NCBI GenBank assembly: GCA_013911835.1
Contig: JACESM010000011.1
Span: 1 to 32,704 of the forward strand
Length of the DNA: 32,704 nt
Direction: 5' to 3'
DNA from: Porphyrobacter sp.
Lineage (GTDB): Bacteria > Pseudomonadota > Alphaproteobacteria > Sphingomonadales > Sphingomonadaceae
The position numbers and the translations under genes were made by a program. The notes beneath the pieces are model-generated. The model was not told where the DNA came from, did no database searches, and worked only from the letters and a program-made list of their open reading frames with translations. Below, one piece after another: positions 22,263 to 31,083 of this stretch; positions within the stretch are counted from its first letter, which is position 1; every line of letters starts with the position of its first letter.

Positions 22263-25200
22263 TCAGGCAGCCTTTCGATCAAGGATTCGGGCCAAGGGGT
22301 GCCGTTCGAACAGCCGCTCGATCACTGCCGACCCTGTCACCATGTCGTCGGGCACGAACAGACGCAGTTTCCAGCTGACGATCTCGGAGAACAGCCCCAT
22401 GGCTTTGAGCCGGTCGACCGCCGTCGATCCGAACCCGGTGAGTTCGATCCGATTGACCTGCATCAGCCGCGACCGGCGCAGTTGCAGCCCATCGGCGAGA
22501 TCGAGCACTGCGTGCCCTTCACGGAGCAATGCGATTGCCTGTGGTGGCGATAACACTGGCGCGTCTGGCCTCGCTGTCGCGCTCGCTGCCCATGCTGCGG
22601 ACACCCTGCGGCCGACAATGCGGGTGCCATCGTCGGTCTGGAGTCGGTAGACACGCGTCGATTCCTCGGGAAGCTGTTTCCAGATGGGGAGCAGCAGGCC
22701 GGTGACGATGTGCAGTTCGCTTGTCGTGAACTCATCGACTTGTGCCAGCTCGTCCTGCCAGATTGTGGCGAATGTCCGCTCGTCCACCTCCTCCCAGTGG
22801 GTCTCGGGAAGGTGGGTCAGGGCAAAGTTCAGCCGCTCCATCGGCCGGATCAGCCGGACACGGCGTTCAACCTCGCCATCGTCGAGCATGAGGCTGCGAG
22901 CAGGCAGCTGGACTGCAGCGCGCCGCGAGCGGGCATTGACCAACAGCTGCGCGCCGGGTTCACGCCGCAGTTCGAGCGCCCGCTCGAGCGAGACCGGCTG
23001 GTTGCGCTCCTTCATTGCAATCGTGAGCAACCGGGTTTCTGCGCTGGTGGCCGGATGGACGTAGATCGGTTCGCTGCTCGTCACGGTGAAGCTGTCGGCT
23101 GTCAAGGTTTCCAGCCCGGTATCGTAACTGCCCGCCGCGATTGCGCTTTCAACCTTGGCGCTGAGCAACTGCTCGAACACCGTGAACAGCACGTTCTGCA
23201 TGTCGATGGTGAGTGCCAGCAGCCGGTTCAGGAAAGTCGTGATCGGCGGCAGTTCGTCCTTGAGACACCCGCTGCTGTCGGTCAGCGACAGGCCGGTCAT
23301 GCCCTCGAATGTGCCGAGCGAACATCGCTCGACCTTGCCCGCATAAATCAACAAATAGAGCTGGCGCAGCGCATCGCGGGCATAGGGGCTTTCAAGATTG
23401 TCTTCGGGGCGGAACAGCCCCTGACCACCGGTCTGCCGCTGTCCGCGCGTGATCGCACCCAGAGTGTCGAGCCGCCGCGCGATTGTTGAGAGGAAGCGTT
23501 TCTCGGCCTGGACATTGGTGGCCACCGGCCGGAACAGCGGCGGCTGCGCCTGATTGGTGCGGTTGGTGCGCCCCAGGCCCTGTATCGCGGTGTCGGCCTT
23601 CCAGCCAGCTTCCAACAGGTAGTGATGGCGGAGCCGCTGGTTCCGCGCGCCCAGATCGGCATGGTAGCTGCGTCCTGTTCCCCCGGCATCGGAGAAGACG
23701 AGGATCTGCTTCCGGTCCTCCATGAACGCCTGCGCTTCGGCGAGGTTGGCATGGGCAGGCCGGTTCTCAACTGCGAGCCGGTCGCCATCTGCATCGACCT
23801 TGCGGACGATCCGGCGCGAACGGCCGGTCACCTCGGCCACCATGTCAGTTCCGAACCGCTGCACGATCTGGTCCAGTGCGCCTTGCACCGGCTCCATCGA
23901 TGCCAATTGCTCGATCAGCCGGTTACGTCGTTCGAGCGCCTCGCGGCACTGCACGACATTGCCATCATCGTCATAGGCTGGCCTCGAGGCAAGATTGCCA
24001 TCGCTGTCAGTGAAGCTCTCGTGAAGCTGGGTCGGGAAGCTGTGGAGGAGGTAATCCAGAACATATTCGCGGGGCGTGATGTCGACCAGAATGTCGTTCC
24101 ATTCGCCGGGATCGATGTCGGCGAGGCGGCGCGACAGCAGCGCTTCTCCCGTCGAGACGATCTGCACCACAGCAGCGTGGCCATCGGCGAGGCTCTGCTC
24201 GATCGCGGCGATCAGCGTTGGCGTCTTCATCGCCGTAATCAGATGATTGAAGAAGCGCTGCTTGGCGGATTCAAACGCCGAGCGGGCCGCAGACTTGGCC
24301 TGTGCGTTGAGCGTGCCCTCGCTGCTCGTGACGTTGGCGGCCTCCAGCGCTGCGTCCAGGTTATTGTGGATGACCTGAAACGCCCCGGCATAGGCATCAT
24401 AGATGCGGACCTGGTCCGGTGTCAGCTGATGCTCGACCAGCTCATATTCGACGCCTTCGTAGGAAAGCGAACGGGCGGCATAGAGGCCGAGCGATTTCAG
24501 ATCGCGGGCCAGCACTTCCATCGCTGCGACCCCGCCCGCTTCGATGGCCGCAACGAAATCGGTGCGTTTGTCGAAGGGAAAGTCTGCGCCGCCCCACAGG
24601 CCGAGCCGCTGAGCATAGGCAAGGTTCTCGACCGTGGTGGCCCCGGTTGCAGAGACATAGACGACCCGGGCATCGGGCAGTGCATGCTGCAGACGCAGTC
24701 CGGCACGTCCCTGCTGCGAGGGGGCGCAATCGCCCCGTTCGGATTTGTCGCCGCCGGCATTCTGCATGGCATGGCTCTCGTCGAAGACAATGACCCCGTC
24801 GAAGTCGGTCCCCAGCCAATCGACGATCTGCTGGACCCGGGAAACCCGGTTTTCGCGCGCGTCGGAGCGTAGCGTGGCATAGGTCGTGAAAAGGATGCCT
24901 TGCTCGAGCCGGATGAGTGTGCCCTGACGGAACCGGGCGAGCGGGGTGACCAGCAAGGGCTCTTGCCCCAGAGCCTTCCAGTCGCGCTGCGCATCTTCGA
25001 GCAGCTTGTCGGATTTCGATATCCAGACTGCACGCCTTCGGCCCTTGAGCCAATTATCGAGCAAGATGCCTGCCACCTGACGCCCTTTGCCCGCGCCAGT
25101 GCCATCGCCGAGGAACCAGCCTTTCCGGAAGCGGACAGCGGTATCGCAATCATCGGGTGCGGCCTCGACCTTGTCCCAGGTTGCATCGACGGACCAGCTG

Positions 25201-26606
25201 CCGGCGAGATGGTCGGCATGGGCTTCGCCCGCATAGATCACCGATTCGAGCTGGGCATCCGACAGCAGCCCCTGTTCGACGAGGCCAGCGGGAAGGTGGG
25301 GACGATAGCTCGGCTTGGGCGGCGCGACCGAGGACATGGCTGCTGATTGCACCAGACGCGTCGGATGTGGCTGAGCGCCCGCGATGCGGATCGATTGGAG
25401 CGTGTAAGGCTCATAAAGCGTATCGGAGAGCTTGCCGTCGCTCGGAGGATTCCAGTCGGCGACATCATAGTCGAGCGGCACGCCGGATGGCTCGACGACC
25501 GGGGCTGCAAGTATCCGGGCCTTCGCACTGGCTTTGGCCACTTGTGGACCGCTGGCTGCAACGAGCGGCTGAACCGCAGATGCCGCGATGCTATGACGCG
25601 GCGGAAGGCTGTCCAACAGCCAGCGCAGCAAGGTTGCAAGATCGGGTGCCGTGCCGGGCGATGCCGGAAATTGCGATGGTTCGTCTGCGGGCACCTTGTC
25701 GATCACGGTTAACCGGGTCTCGACCGAGGTACCGTGCGGTGCGAAGACACTTCCCGCGATGGCCGCGCTGAACACCACCCGTGCCCTGTCCTGCATCTGC
25801 ATGAAGCCATCACGCCAGGCTGTGTGATCAGGCGTGCAGTTGGCCCCAGTAATCGCAACGAGCCGCCCACCCTCGGCAAGCCGCGCCACCGCCGATGACA
25901 GATGCCGAAAGGCCGCGTCGGCCACACGGGCTTCAACATTCAGCGCTGCCGAGAAGGGCGGGTTCATCACGATGCAAGTCGGCAGCAGGCTGGGATCGAG
26001 CCGGTCGTGGAGCTGTGCGGCGTCGTGCTTCGACACGGGCGAGCCTGCGAACAGGTCCTCAAGCAAGGCTGCACGCACGTCGGCGACCTCGTTCAAGGCC
26101 GATCGGCAACCTGCCAGTTCAGCCTGGATGGCCAGCAGCCCAGTGCCCGCAGAGGGCTCAAGCACCCGTTCGCCCGCGCAGAAGTCTGCAGCAAACCCGG
26201 CTACCCATGCCAGCCCCAGCGGCGTCGAGAACTGTTGGTAGGCCTGCATTTCCTCGCTACGCCGGGTTTGCGTCGGGGCAAGCCGGGCAATCCGTTCGAC
26301 CAGTTTCAGGCGTTCGAACGGATCGGCGGTCCTGGAATGGATCGCCGGGCCGTAGCGGCGCATGAACAGCAATTGCGCGACCTCGACGGCTTCGTAGGCG
26401 ATCTTCCAGTCCCAGGCTCCGGTCGCATCGCTTGCGCCAAAGGCGGACTGCATGGCGGTGCGAATGGCGGGCGTGTCGATCCGGCGACCGGCGGCAAGGT
26501 GACCGAGCAGGTCATGGGCTGCGGTGATGATCGCGGTAGCGGTTTGCTGCGGGCAGGCAGCGGCAAGCGGGCGCGCGGAGGCACCCGCCAAAGGCGAGTT
26601 GGTCAT
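22263..26606 (-). CDS. Fusion of N6-adenine-type methyltransferase and strawberry-notch-like helicase
   Basis: This 1447-residue protein joins two enzymes. The N-terminal part has a SAM-binding motif VLEPSAGTGLLA near residue 146 and the catalytic NPPF near 215, typical of N6-adenine or related amino-methyltransferases. The central part is a superfamily 2 helicase: GDGTGAGKGRQ (Walker A, near 502) and DESHAMQN (Walker B, near 608). The C-terminal part includes GLGRTNRTNQAQPP, matching the strawberry-notch helicase C domain. Such giant proteins are standard in sphingomonad plasmids and related ICEs; function is unproven, with DNA modification plus remodelling during transfer a possibility. The start at 26606 follows AAGGA. 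There is no separate restriction gene. Confidence 0.9.
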   Translation of the reverse strand: MTNSPLAGASARPLAAACPQQTATAIITAAHDLLGHLAAGRRIDTPAIRTAMQSAFGASDATGAWDWKIAYEAVEVAQLLFMRRYGPAIHSRTADPFERLKLVERIARLAPTQTRRSEEMQAYQQFSTPLGLAWVAGFAADFCAGERVLEPSAGTGLLAIQAELAGCRSALNEVADVRAALLEDLFAGSPVSKHDAAQLHDRLDPSLLPTCIVMNPPFSAALNVEARVADAAFRHLSSAVARLAEGGRLVAITGANCTPDHTAWRDGFMQMQDRARVVFSAAIAGSVFAPHGTSVETRLTVIDKVPADEPSQFPASPGTAPDLATLLRWLLDSLPPRHSIAASAVQPLVAASGPQVAKASAKARILAAPVVEPSGVPLDYDVADWNPPSDGKLSDTLYEPYTLQSIRIAGAQPHPTRLVQSAAMSSVAPPKPSYRPHLPAGLVEQGLLSDAQLESVIYAGEAHADHLAGSWSVDATWDKVEAAPDDCDTAVRFRKGWFLGDGTGAGKGRQVAGILLDNWLKGRRRAVWISKSDKLLEDAQRDWKALGQEPLLVTPLARFRQGTLIRLEQGILFTTYATLRSDARENRVSRVQQIVDWLGTDFDGVIVFDESHAMQNAGGDKSERGDCAPSQQGRAGLRLQHALPDARVVYVSATGATTVENLAYAQRLGLWGGADFPFDKRTDFVAAIEAGGVAAMEVLARDLKSLGLYAARSLSYEGVEYELVEHQLTPDQVRIYDAYAGAFQVIHNNLDAALEAANVTSSEGTLNAQAKSAARSAFESAKQRFFNHLITAMKTPTLIAAIEQSLADGHAAVVQIVSTGEALLSRRLADIDPGEWNDILVDITPREYVLDYLLHSFPTQLHESFTDSDGNLASRPAYDDDGNVVQCREALERRNRLIEQLASMEPVQGALDQIVQRFGTDMVAEVTGRSRRIVRKVDADGDRLAVENRPAHANLAEAQAFMEDRKQILVFSDAGGTGRSYHADLGARNQRLRHHYLLEAGWKADTAIQGLGRTNRTNQAQPPLFRPVATNVQAEKRFLSTIARRLDTLGAITRGQRQTGGQGLFRPEDNLESPYARDALRQLYLLIYAGKVERCSLGTFEGMTGLSLTDSSGCLKDELPPITTFLNRLLALTIDMQNVLFTVFEQLLSAKVESAIAAGSYDTGLETLTADSFTVTSSEPIYVHPATSAETRLLTIAMKERNQPVSLERALELRREPGAQLLVNARSRRAAVQLPARSLMLDDGEVERRVRLIRPMERLNFALTHLPETHWEEVDERTFATIWQDELAQVDEFTTSELHIVTGLLLPIWKQLPEESTRVYRLQTDDGTRIVGRRVSAAWAASATARPDAPVLSPPQAIALLREGHAVLDLADGLQLRRSRLMQVNRIELTGFGSTAVDRLKAMGLFSEIVSWKLRLFVPDDMVTGSAVIERLFERHPLARILDRKAA

Positions 26607-26647
26607 GTCGAAGTTCCTTGAATGAAGTTGGGGAAAGGCAGCCCCGA

Positions 26648-26863
26648 TCAGGCAGGCGGAATATAGGCCTCGTAGGGATTGCCGGGCGCGAGGTGCCCGA
26701 AGGGGGTCATCACATAGTCGTCGGCATTGCGGCCAACGGCGCACAGGACATAACGAGTCTCGCCGCTGGCAACCTCGGTGCATTCCATCAGCGCGAGGTC
26801 GCCGGCTTGTGCCGCTTTCAGCAGCGTCTCGAAATTGGCGCGGGCATGGTCAGGAATTGCCAT
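26648..26863 (-). CDS. DUF6117-like small protein
   Basis: This 71-residue acidic protein begins MAIPDHARANFETLLKAA and ends NPYEAYIPPA, with a central VLCAVGRNADDYVMTPFGHLA. The sequence matches what I recall of the DUF6117 family, which accompanies strawberry-notch and ParB-like genes on sphingomonad elements; name confidence is moderate. The ATG is preceded by GAGGAG with good spacing. It lies between the ParB-like gene (72 bases upstream) and the helicase fusion (41 bases downstream) and is probably cotranscribed with them. No motif suggests an activity. Confidence 0.8.
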   Translation of the reverse strand: MAIPDHARANFETLLKAAQAGDLALMECTEVASGETRYVLCAVGRNADDYVMTPFGHLAPGNPYEAYIPPA

Positions 26864-26935
26864 GGCAAAGCTCCTCGTTGGTAAGAAGGAATTACGACGT
26901 GCGGGGCAGCCGTGGCCGCCCCGCACGCGCACAGA

Positions 26936-29011
26936 TCATTCGGCAGCGATCGCGTAGACGTCGCCGCTCTCTGTCTGTTCGGCATCGCCCGCGAGGAACT
27001 CGGGCAGGTCGGCGATTTCAGGCTCAAGTTTCGCGGTCACCGGCAACCGCAGGGGTTCGGGCAGCCAGCCCGTGCCCTCGAGCAGGCGTTCGGCCTCGCG
27101 CGCCATGTCGCCCTTCTTGAGGTGCTCGATCAGCACGGCGGTCGCATCGCCCTTGGCTTCGCGCACCGCTTCGATGATCCGGGGCTTGGTCACACGGCCG
27201 AGATAGTTGTCGACCGTCGGCGTCCAGCCAGCCCCGGCCATGTCGAGCCCGACGACAGATGCCAGAGCATCAGCCGCTGCGATGCGCTGCGCCACGCCAT
27301 GCGCCGAGATGCGACCGTCATAGCCCTTGCTCGGTTCGAACAGAGCGTTCACGCCCTGGCTCACGCAGTGCGCGAGGAGCTGCATCTGCTCCTCCTGCGG
27401 CAAGGCGGCGAGGGCCTCCCACAGCGCCTGCGGCTCGTCTGGCAGCCTTTCACCCCAGTGCTCGTGCCGAGCCTGGATCGACTGGCCCCAGACACTTTCG
27501 CGCAAGTTCGGTGCGACATTGCCGAGCCAGGCCTGGGTCACGCCGATCTGAACGCAGCCATGGGTGCCGTGGGGACGGAACACCGACAGGACCAGCGCAT
27601 GGAGAAGGGCAAGAAAAGCCGCTTGCGGTGCCTTCGCAACCGCATCGCGCAGCGCCACTGTGCGCTCGGCGGTCAGTTCGGAGACGAGCCGGTCCGGCAA
27701 GGGGCGAACGGCGTCGTCCTCGTCTCCATCAGTGCCAGAGTCCTGGATTTCGCCGCCGATCGTGACGGTCGCGGCTTCGGACATCGCAGCCGCACCTCCG
27801 ACCGTACCTGCATCGTCGTGCCCATCGGCCACCGGTTCGTCTTCCGGCCGCACATAGCCGCGGTCGATCCGCGGGCGACCGTCATGGGTGAGCGAGATGA
27901 ACACGCCCGCACGGGCCTGTTCTTCCGGGTCATAGGTGACAGGGCGGGCGTTCAACGCGGTCAGTTCGGCATCGATTGCGGTTAGCCGCGCATCGACCTC
28001 GTCGGGCAGGTCGCAGCCGTCGCGATATTCCTCGCCGATTGCGTCATATTCCTCGACCAGCGCATCGAACCGCGCCTGTTCTTCGTCGGTGAAAGGAACG
28101 GTCGTGCCGGCGATCCGGCGTTTGCCGCGCTCGCAGCCATAGGGCAGGTCGACCGCCGCCTCGACCCATTTCCACCCTTCCGCAGCGATCTCCTGTGCAA
28201 GGTCACGCAGCTTCTCGCTCACGAGCAGTTCGACCAGAGCGGGGTCCTCCAACCAGCCTTCTTCGTCCGAGGAGAACAGGTCGCGCATCACATAGCCGCC
28301 AGCCTCGGTATAGGCATCGAGCCCGATGAACCGGACGCGGCGGTCGCTCGCGGCAATCGCGTCTTCGGTCAGCAAGCGGCGGATGTGGTATGCCGGCACA
28401 TGGTGTCCCTGATTGACCTGTTCCCAGACCTGCTCCTGGCGCACATGGTTGTCGGTGACCGAGAAGGCCATGAGCTGTTCGAGCGTCATGCCGTCCTCGC
28501 CGTAGACCTCGAGCAGGGTGGGCGAGACCGAGGCGAGCCGCAGCCGCTGGCGGACGGTCGAGGCAGACACGAAGAACCGCGCGGCGATATCTTCCTCGGA
28601 CAGACCGGCTTCGATCAGCGCGCTGAAGGCACGGAACTGGTCGAGCGGATGCAGCGCGACGCGCATGACGTTTTCAGCGAGCGAATCCTCTTCAGCGATC
28701 CCGGCTTCGCGCACGACGCAAGGGACCGGCTGATCCTTCGCCATCCGTTTGGTCTTTACCAGCAGTTCGAGCGCCCGGAAACGGCGGCCGCCGGCCGGCA
28801 CTTCGAACTTGCCGGTTTCCTTGCCGTCGGCATCGAGCACGGGGCGGACGTTGAGGCTCTGGAGCAGGGTCCGGCGGTAGATGTCCTCGGCCAGATCCTC
28901 GATCGAAAGGCCGGCCTTCACGCGCCGGACATTCTTCTGGCTCAGCACCAGCTGCGAGAAAGGGATGTCGCGCGAGGCGCTAAGCACGAGCTTGGGCAAT
29001 GTCTTGGTCAT
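26936..29011 (-). CDS. ParB/Srx-type N-terminal domain protein
   Basis: This 691-residue protein opens with a ParB/Srx domain: QKNVRRVKAGLSIEDLAEDI (about 25-44), LLQSLNVRPV, GRRFRALELL (about 75-84) and DSLAENVMRVALHPLDQ. A helix-turn-helix follows at about 135-160 (LSEEDIAARFFVSASTVRQRLRL). The remaining 500 residues include an acidic segment and a conserved C-terminal region typical of large plasmid ParB-like proteins. No partner parA is nearby, so a chromosome-type partition role is unlikely; gene regulation or transfer-related DNA binding is more plausible. The start at 29011 is set by GGAGA about 7 bases upstream. Its leader shares about 70 percent of its bases with that of the DUF932 gene. 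Confidence 0.88.
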   Translation of the reverse strand: MTKTLPKLVLSASRDIPFSQLVLSQKNVRRVKAGLSIEDLAEDIYRRTLLQSLNVRPVLDADGKETGKFEVPAGGRRFRALELLVKTKRMAKDQPVPCVVREAGIAEEDSLAENVMRVALHPLDQFRAFSALIEAGLSEEDIAARFFVSASTVRQRLRLASVSPTLLEVYGEDGMTLEQLMAFSVTDNHVRQEQVWEQVNQGHHVPAYHIRRLLTEDAIAASDRRVRFIGLDAYTEAGGYVMRDLFSSDEEGWLEDPALVELLVSEKLRDLAQEIAAEGWKWVEAAVDLPYGCERGKRRIAGTTVPFTDEEQARFDALVEEYDAIGEEYRDGCDLPDEVDARLTAIDAELTALNARPVTYDPEEQARAGVFISLTHDGRPRIDRGYVRPEDEPVADGHDDAGTVGGAAAMSEAATVTIGGEIQDSGTDGDEDDAVRPLPDRLVSELTAERTVALRDAVAKAPQAAFLALLHALVLSVFRPHGTHGCVQIGVTQAWLGNVAPNLRESVWGQSIQARHEHWGERLPDEPQALWEALAALPQEEQMQLLAHCVSQGVNALFEPSKGYDGRISAHGVAQRIAAADALASVVGLDMAGAGWTPTVDNYLGRVTKPRIIEAVREAKGDATAVLIEHLKKGDMAREAERLLEGTGWLPEPLRLPVTAKLEPEIADLPEFLAGDAEQTESGDVYAIAAE

Positions 29012-29094
29012 GGGGTTTCTCCATGACGGACGGTCCGAGAGCCTCTCTCTCAAACTTCATCCGTCACGAAGCGAAGCGCCGCCCTCTCACTCTG
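29009..29094 (-). repeat. Shared leader repeat, copy before the ParB-like gene
   Basis: The 86 bases from the start codon upstream match 30345-30428 in order: TCTCCATGACGG, CTCTCTCTC, ATCCGTCACG, CGAAGC and CTCTCACTCT. On the transcript strand TGACGGA and TCCGTCA form the base of a hairpin ending just before the ribosome binding site GGAGA. The outer motifs are more conserved than the bases between, suggesting selection on structure or binding. An operator for the ParB-like protein is one reading. Confidence 0.65.
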
Positions 29095-29141
29095 GGAGAA
29101 GGCAGCGCAACGCAGGAGCAACAGGATGAGACCGGCCAGGC

Positions 29142-30347
29142 TCAGTGGACCCGGTCGAGCAGCTTCTTGGCCTTGCCCTCCATGTCGAGCCGGGCGTCCT
29201 GATGGGCCTTGGACCGCGCCAATGCGGTGATGCCCTGCACGAAATCGAAGATCGATTCCGGGGGGCGGCCTTCCTCGGCCAGCACGGTCTCGATGATCCG
29301 CCCGGTTTCAGCCTTGGAGAAGCCGCGGGCGCGCAGGAAATCCTGCCGGTCGTCGTCGCTGCGGGCGACAATTCGCTCCCGGGCGGTCTTGATGCCGTTG
29401 ATGAACGGCTGCGGCGAGGAATTGGCGAAATTCAGCAGCGCGGGTTCGGCTTCATGGGCAAACCGGTTCGCGGCATATTTGCTGTGCCGGATGCTGATCT
29501 CCTCGAAGTCCTCCACGCCCCACAGGTTCCGGTTCTGGCAGACAGCGCGCAGGTAGAAGCTCGCCATGCCGAGCGTCTTGGCGCCAACCTCGGAGTTCCA
29601 GCAGTAGAACCCGCGGAAGTAGAGATCGGGCGTTCCGTCGGGCAGCCGCCCGGCTTCGATCGGGTTGAGATCATCGACCAGAAACAGGAATATGTCGCGA
29701 TCCGACGCATAGAGCGTGGTCGTATCCTTCGAGATGTCGACGTTAGGGTTGTAGACCCCGGTCGACCAGTCGAGCACGCCCGGAACCTTCCAGCGTGTGT
29801 CGCCGGTGCCGTTGCCAGCGATCTTCTGCACCGCTTCGACGAGTTCGTGGTCGTAGATCCGGCCGTAGTCGGGGCCGGTCACGGCGCGCAGTTCGAGGCG
29901 GCCCCCAGAACCAGCATCGTCGGTTTCAAGCGTCTTGATCTGCTCGGCTCGGTTGGAGGTCAGCCCGTATTGCAGATTGATCGCGGCGAGCGGCGCCGGA
30001 AGTTGGCGCAGATAGGCTGCAGGAGCGCCTACCTGGCTGGCCAGTTGCCCAAAGCTCCAGTGGGTTGGCGTCACCGGTGCCTCGGCACCCGGCAACATGA
30101 GAACCAGGCGTTCCGGATCATTGCGGCTTGCTTCGACATGGATCAGCGCCGTTTCGACCACGCGCGTCCGGCTGCGGTCGGACCGACCGCGCACCGACCG
30201 GGCCAGATCGCCCAGTGACAGAAACCGCTCATCATCGGGGCGCGAGAACCATTCCGACGACACCCGACCCACGCGCGAGCCGCGCGAGACATCCACCTTG
30301 TAGCCGCCGCTCATATCCGGACGGTTGCTGAGAACCTGCATATCCAT
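29142..30347 (-). CDS. DUF932 family protein
   Basis: This 401-residue protein has DUF932 features: VEASRNDPERLVLMLPGAE and THWSFGQLASQVGAPAAYLRQL in the N-terminal half, ITGPDYGRIYDHELVEAV-like sequence in the middle (here VTGPDYGRIYDHEL), and YCWNSEVGAKTLGMASFYLR with NLWGVEDF towards the C-terminal half. The family occurs in phages and plasmids without assigned biochemical function. ATG 30347 is chosen for GGAG about 7 bases upstream; a second ATG lies 6 bases further in. It is the outermost backbone gene before the tRNA-Lys and shares its leader sequence with the ParB-like gene 131 bases downstream, so the two may be coregulated but separately transcribed. Confidence 0.88.
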   Translation of the reverse strand: MDMQVLSNRPDMSGGYKVDVSRGSRVGRVSSEWFSRPDDERFLSLGDLARSVRGRSDRSRTRVVETALIHVEASRNDPERLVLMLPGAEAPVTPTHWSFGQLASQVGAPAAYLRQLPAPLAAINLQYGLTSNRAEQIKTLETDDAGSGGRLELRAVTGPDYGRIYDHELVEAVQKIAGNGTGDTRWKVPGVLDWSTGVYNPNVDISKDTTTLYASDRDIFLFLVDDLNPIEAGRLPDGTPDLYFRGFYCWNSEVGAKTLGMASFYLRAVCQNRNLWGVEDFEEISIRHSKYAANRFAHEAEPALLNFANSSPQPFINGIKTARERIVARSDDDRQDFLRARGFSKAETGRIIETVLAEEGRPPESIFDFVQGITALARSKAHQDARLDMEGKAKKLLDRVH

Positions 30348-30428
30348 GGGAAATCTCCATGACGGCTGGCCGGGAGTCTCTCTCTCGACCCTCAATCCGT
30401 CACGGCGAAGCCCGCCAGACTCTCACTC
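30345..30428 (-). repeat. Shared leader repeat, copy before the DUF932 gene
   Basis: This is the second copy of the leader at 29009-29094, with the same motif order and a TGACGG/CCGTCA stem directly upstream of GGAG. The loop keeps the run of GAGAGAG on the transcript strand. See the ParB-like copy for comparison. Confidence 0.65.
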
Positions 30429-30522
30429 TCACTCGACTTTGCCGACGGTTGCGCGAGCGACCAGCGAGATTGCCAAGACAAGAAGCGGCACCCTGAACAA
30501 GCGGATCATTCCGCCATCGCTC

Positions 30523-30566
30523 GCGCAGGCGGAAAGGCGGGGCCTGTCGGCTTTCCCAGCCTGCGC
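30523..30566. other. Long imperfect hairpin
   Basis: GCGCAGGC plus GGAAAG (30523-30536) pair with CTTTCC plus GCCTGCGC (30551-30566), interrupted only by CA on the 3' side; the loop is 14 bases. No T-run follows on either strand, so it is not a standard terminator. It lies about 175 bases upstream of the DUF932 start. An RNA leader structure or a nick-region-type inverted repeat are both possible. Confidence 0.5.
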
Positions 30567-30595
30567 TTCGTTTCATGTCCGCCGGTTCAGAGTGC

Positions 30596-30652
30596 GTGCG
30601 GGGCCCTTGTGGTGAAATGCCGCGCCCGAAGGAGTGCGCCGGAAGGCCGCAC
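30596..30652 (-). other. Structured segment resembling part of copies A and B (copy C)
   Basis: GTGCGG pairs with CCGCAC and CCTT with AAGG to make the outer stem. Like copy B it contains CCCTTGTGG followed by a CGAAG-type motif, on the 5' side of a backbone gene (DUF932). The match is patchy and could be chance in GC-rich DNA. Confidence 0.3.
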
Positions 30653-30843
30653 GGGACCGAGCGCGTCGCCAGCCCCGCTCCTCGTTTCAGGGCGTTGCGG
30701 GGTGCCCCCGCTGAGGTGGGTGTGAAGAAGACGCACAGCGGCTTCGACCAGGGAGGAAGCGTCCTCCCGAACATCGAAAATCCAGCCTCTACGCCAGCCT
30801 ACGAAACACGTTGATTACGTGGCGATTAAGTGGCGCTCGACAG

Positions 30844-30857
30844 CCCCTTGGAAGGGG
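30844..30857. repeat. Short perfect palindrome beside tRNA-Lys
   Basis: CCCCTTGGAAGGGG lies 31 bases past the 3' end of the tRNA on the tRNA strand. The sequence beyond has no strong T-run. It may be a weak terminator for the tRNA or part of an attachment region. Confidence 0.35.
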
Positions 30858-30888
30858 TGTATATTTGCACCTAAGTCGTTGAGAAGTT

Positions 30889-30964
<76 letters not shown>

Positions 30965-31039
30965 ATTCCGATCTGGCCGGAACCGCGATTCCGGGGCGGC
31001 AAGGCCGTGTCCCGATTCGCGTGAGGCGCTGCATTTAGC

Positions 31040-31068
31040 GGGTCTCGCCTTGATGGCAAGACCCTTTT
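31040..31068. terminator. Hairpin between rodA and tRNA-Lys
   Basis: GGGTCTCGCC and GGCAAGACCC form a 10-base-pair stem (one G-T or A-C position depending on strand) with a five-base loop. Four T follow on the plus strand; on the minus strand, the direction of rodA, there is no T-run. It lies 16 bases past the rodA stop and is the best candidate for ending or attenuating the mrdA-rodA transcript, but it is not a textbook terminator on that strand. Confidence 0.4.
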
Positions 31069-31083
31069 CGCCGGCGCGGGTAA

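Larger units (their letters stand above)
30429..30888. other. Gene-free boundary region between backbone and tRNA-Lys
   Basis: No frame here carries recognisable protein sequence. It contains a long hairpin at 30523-30566, a structured segment at 30596-30652 and a short palindrome at 30844-30857. No integrase gene or fragment is visible, although this is the side where an integrase would be expected if the tRNA were the insertion site. Confidence 0.5.

Noticed and set aside
23622..24872. Plus-strand open frame opposite the helicase fusion
   Set aside because: Runs antisense through the conserved helicase region and shows no coherent domain.
26912..30218. Plus-strand open frames opposite the ParB-like and DUF932 genes (26912-27985, 29145-30218)
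   Set aside because: Antisense to conserved proteins with strong ribosome binding sites; composition is typical of shadow frames.
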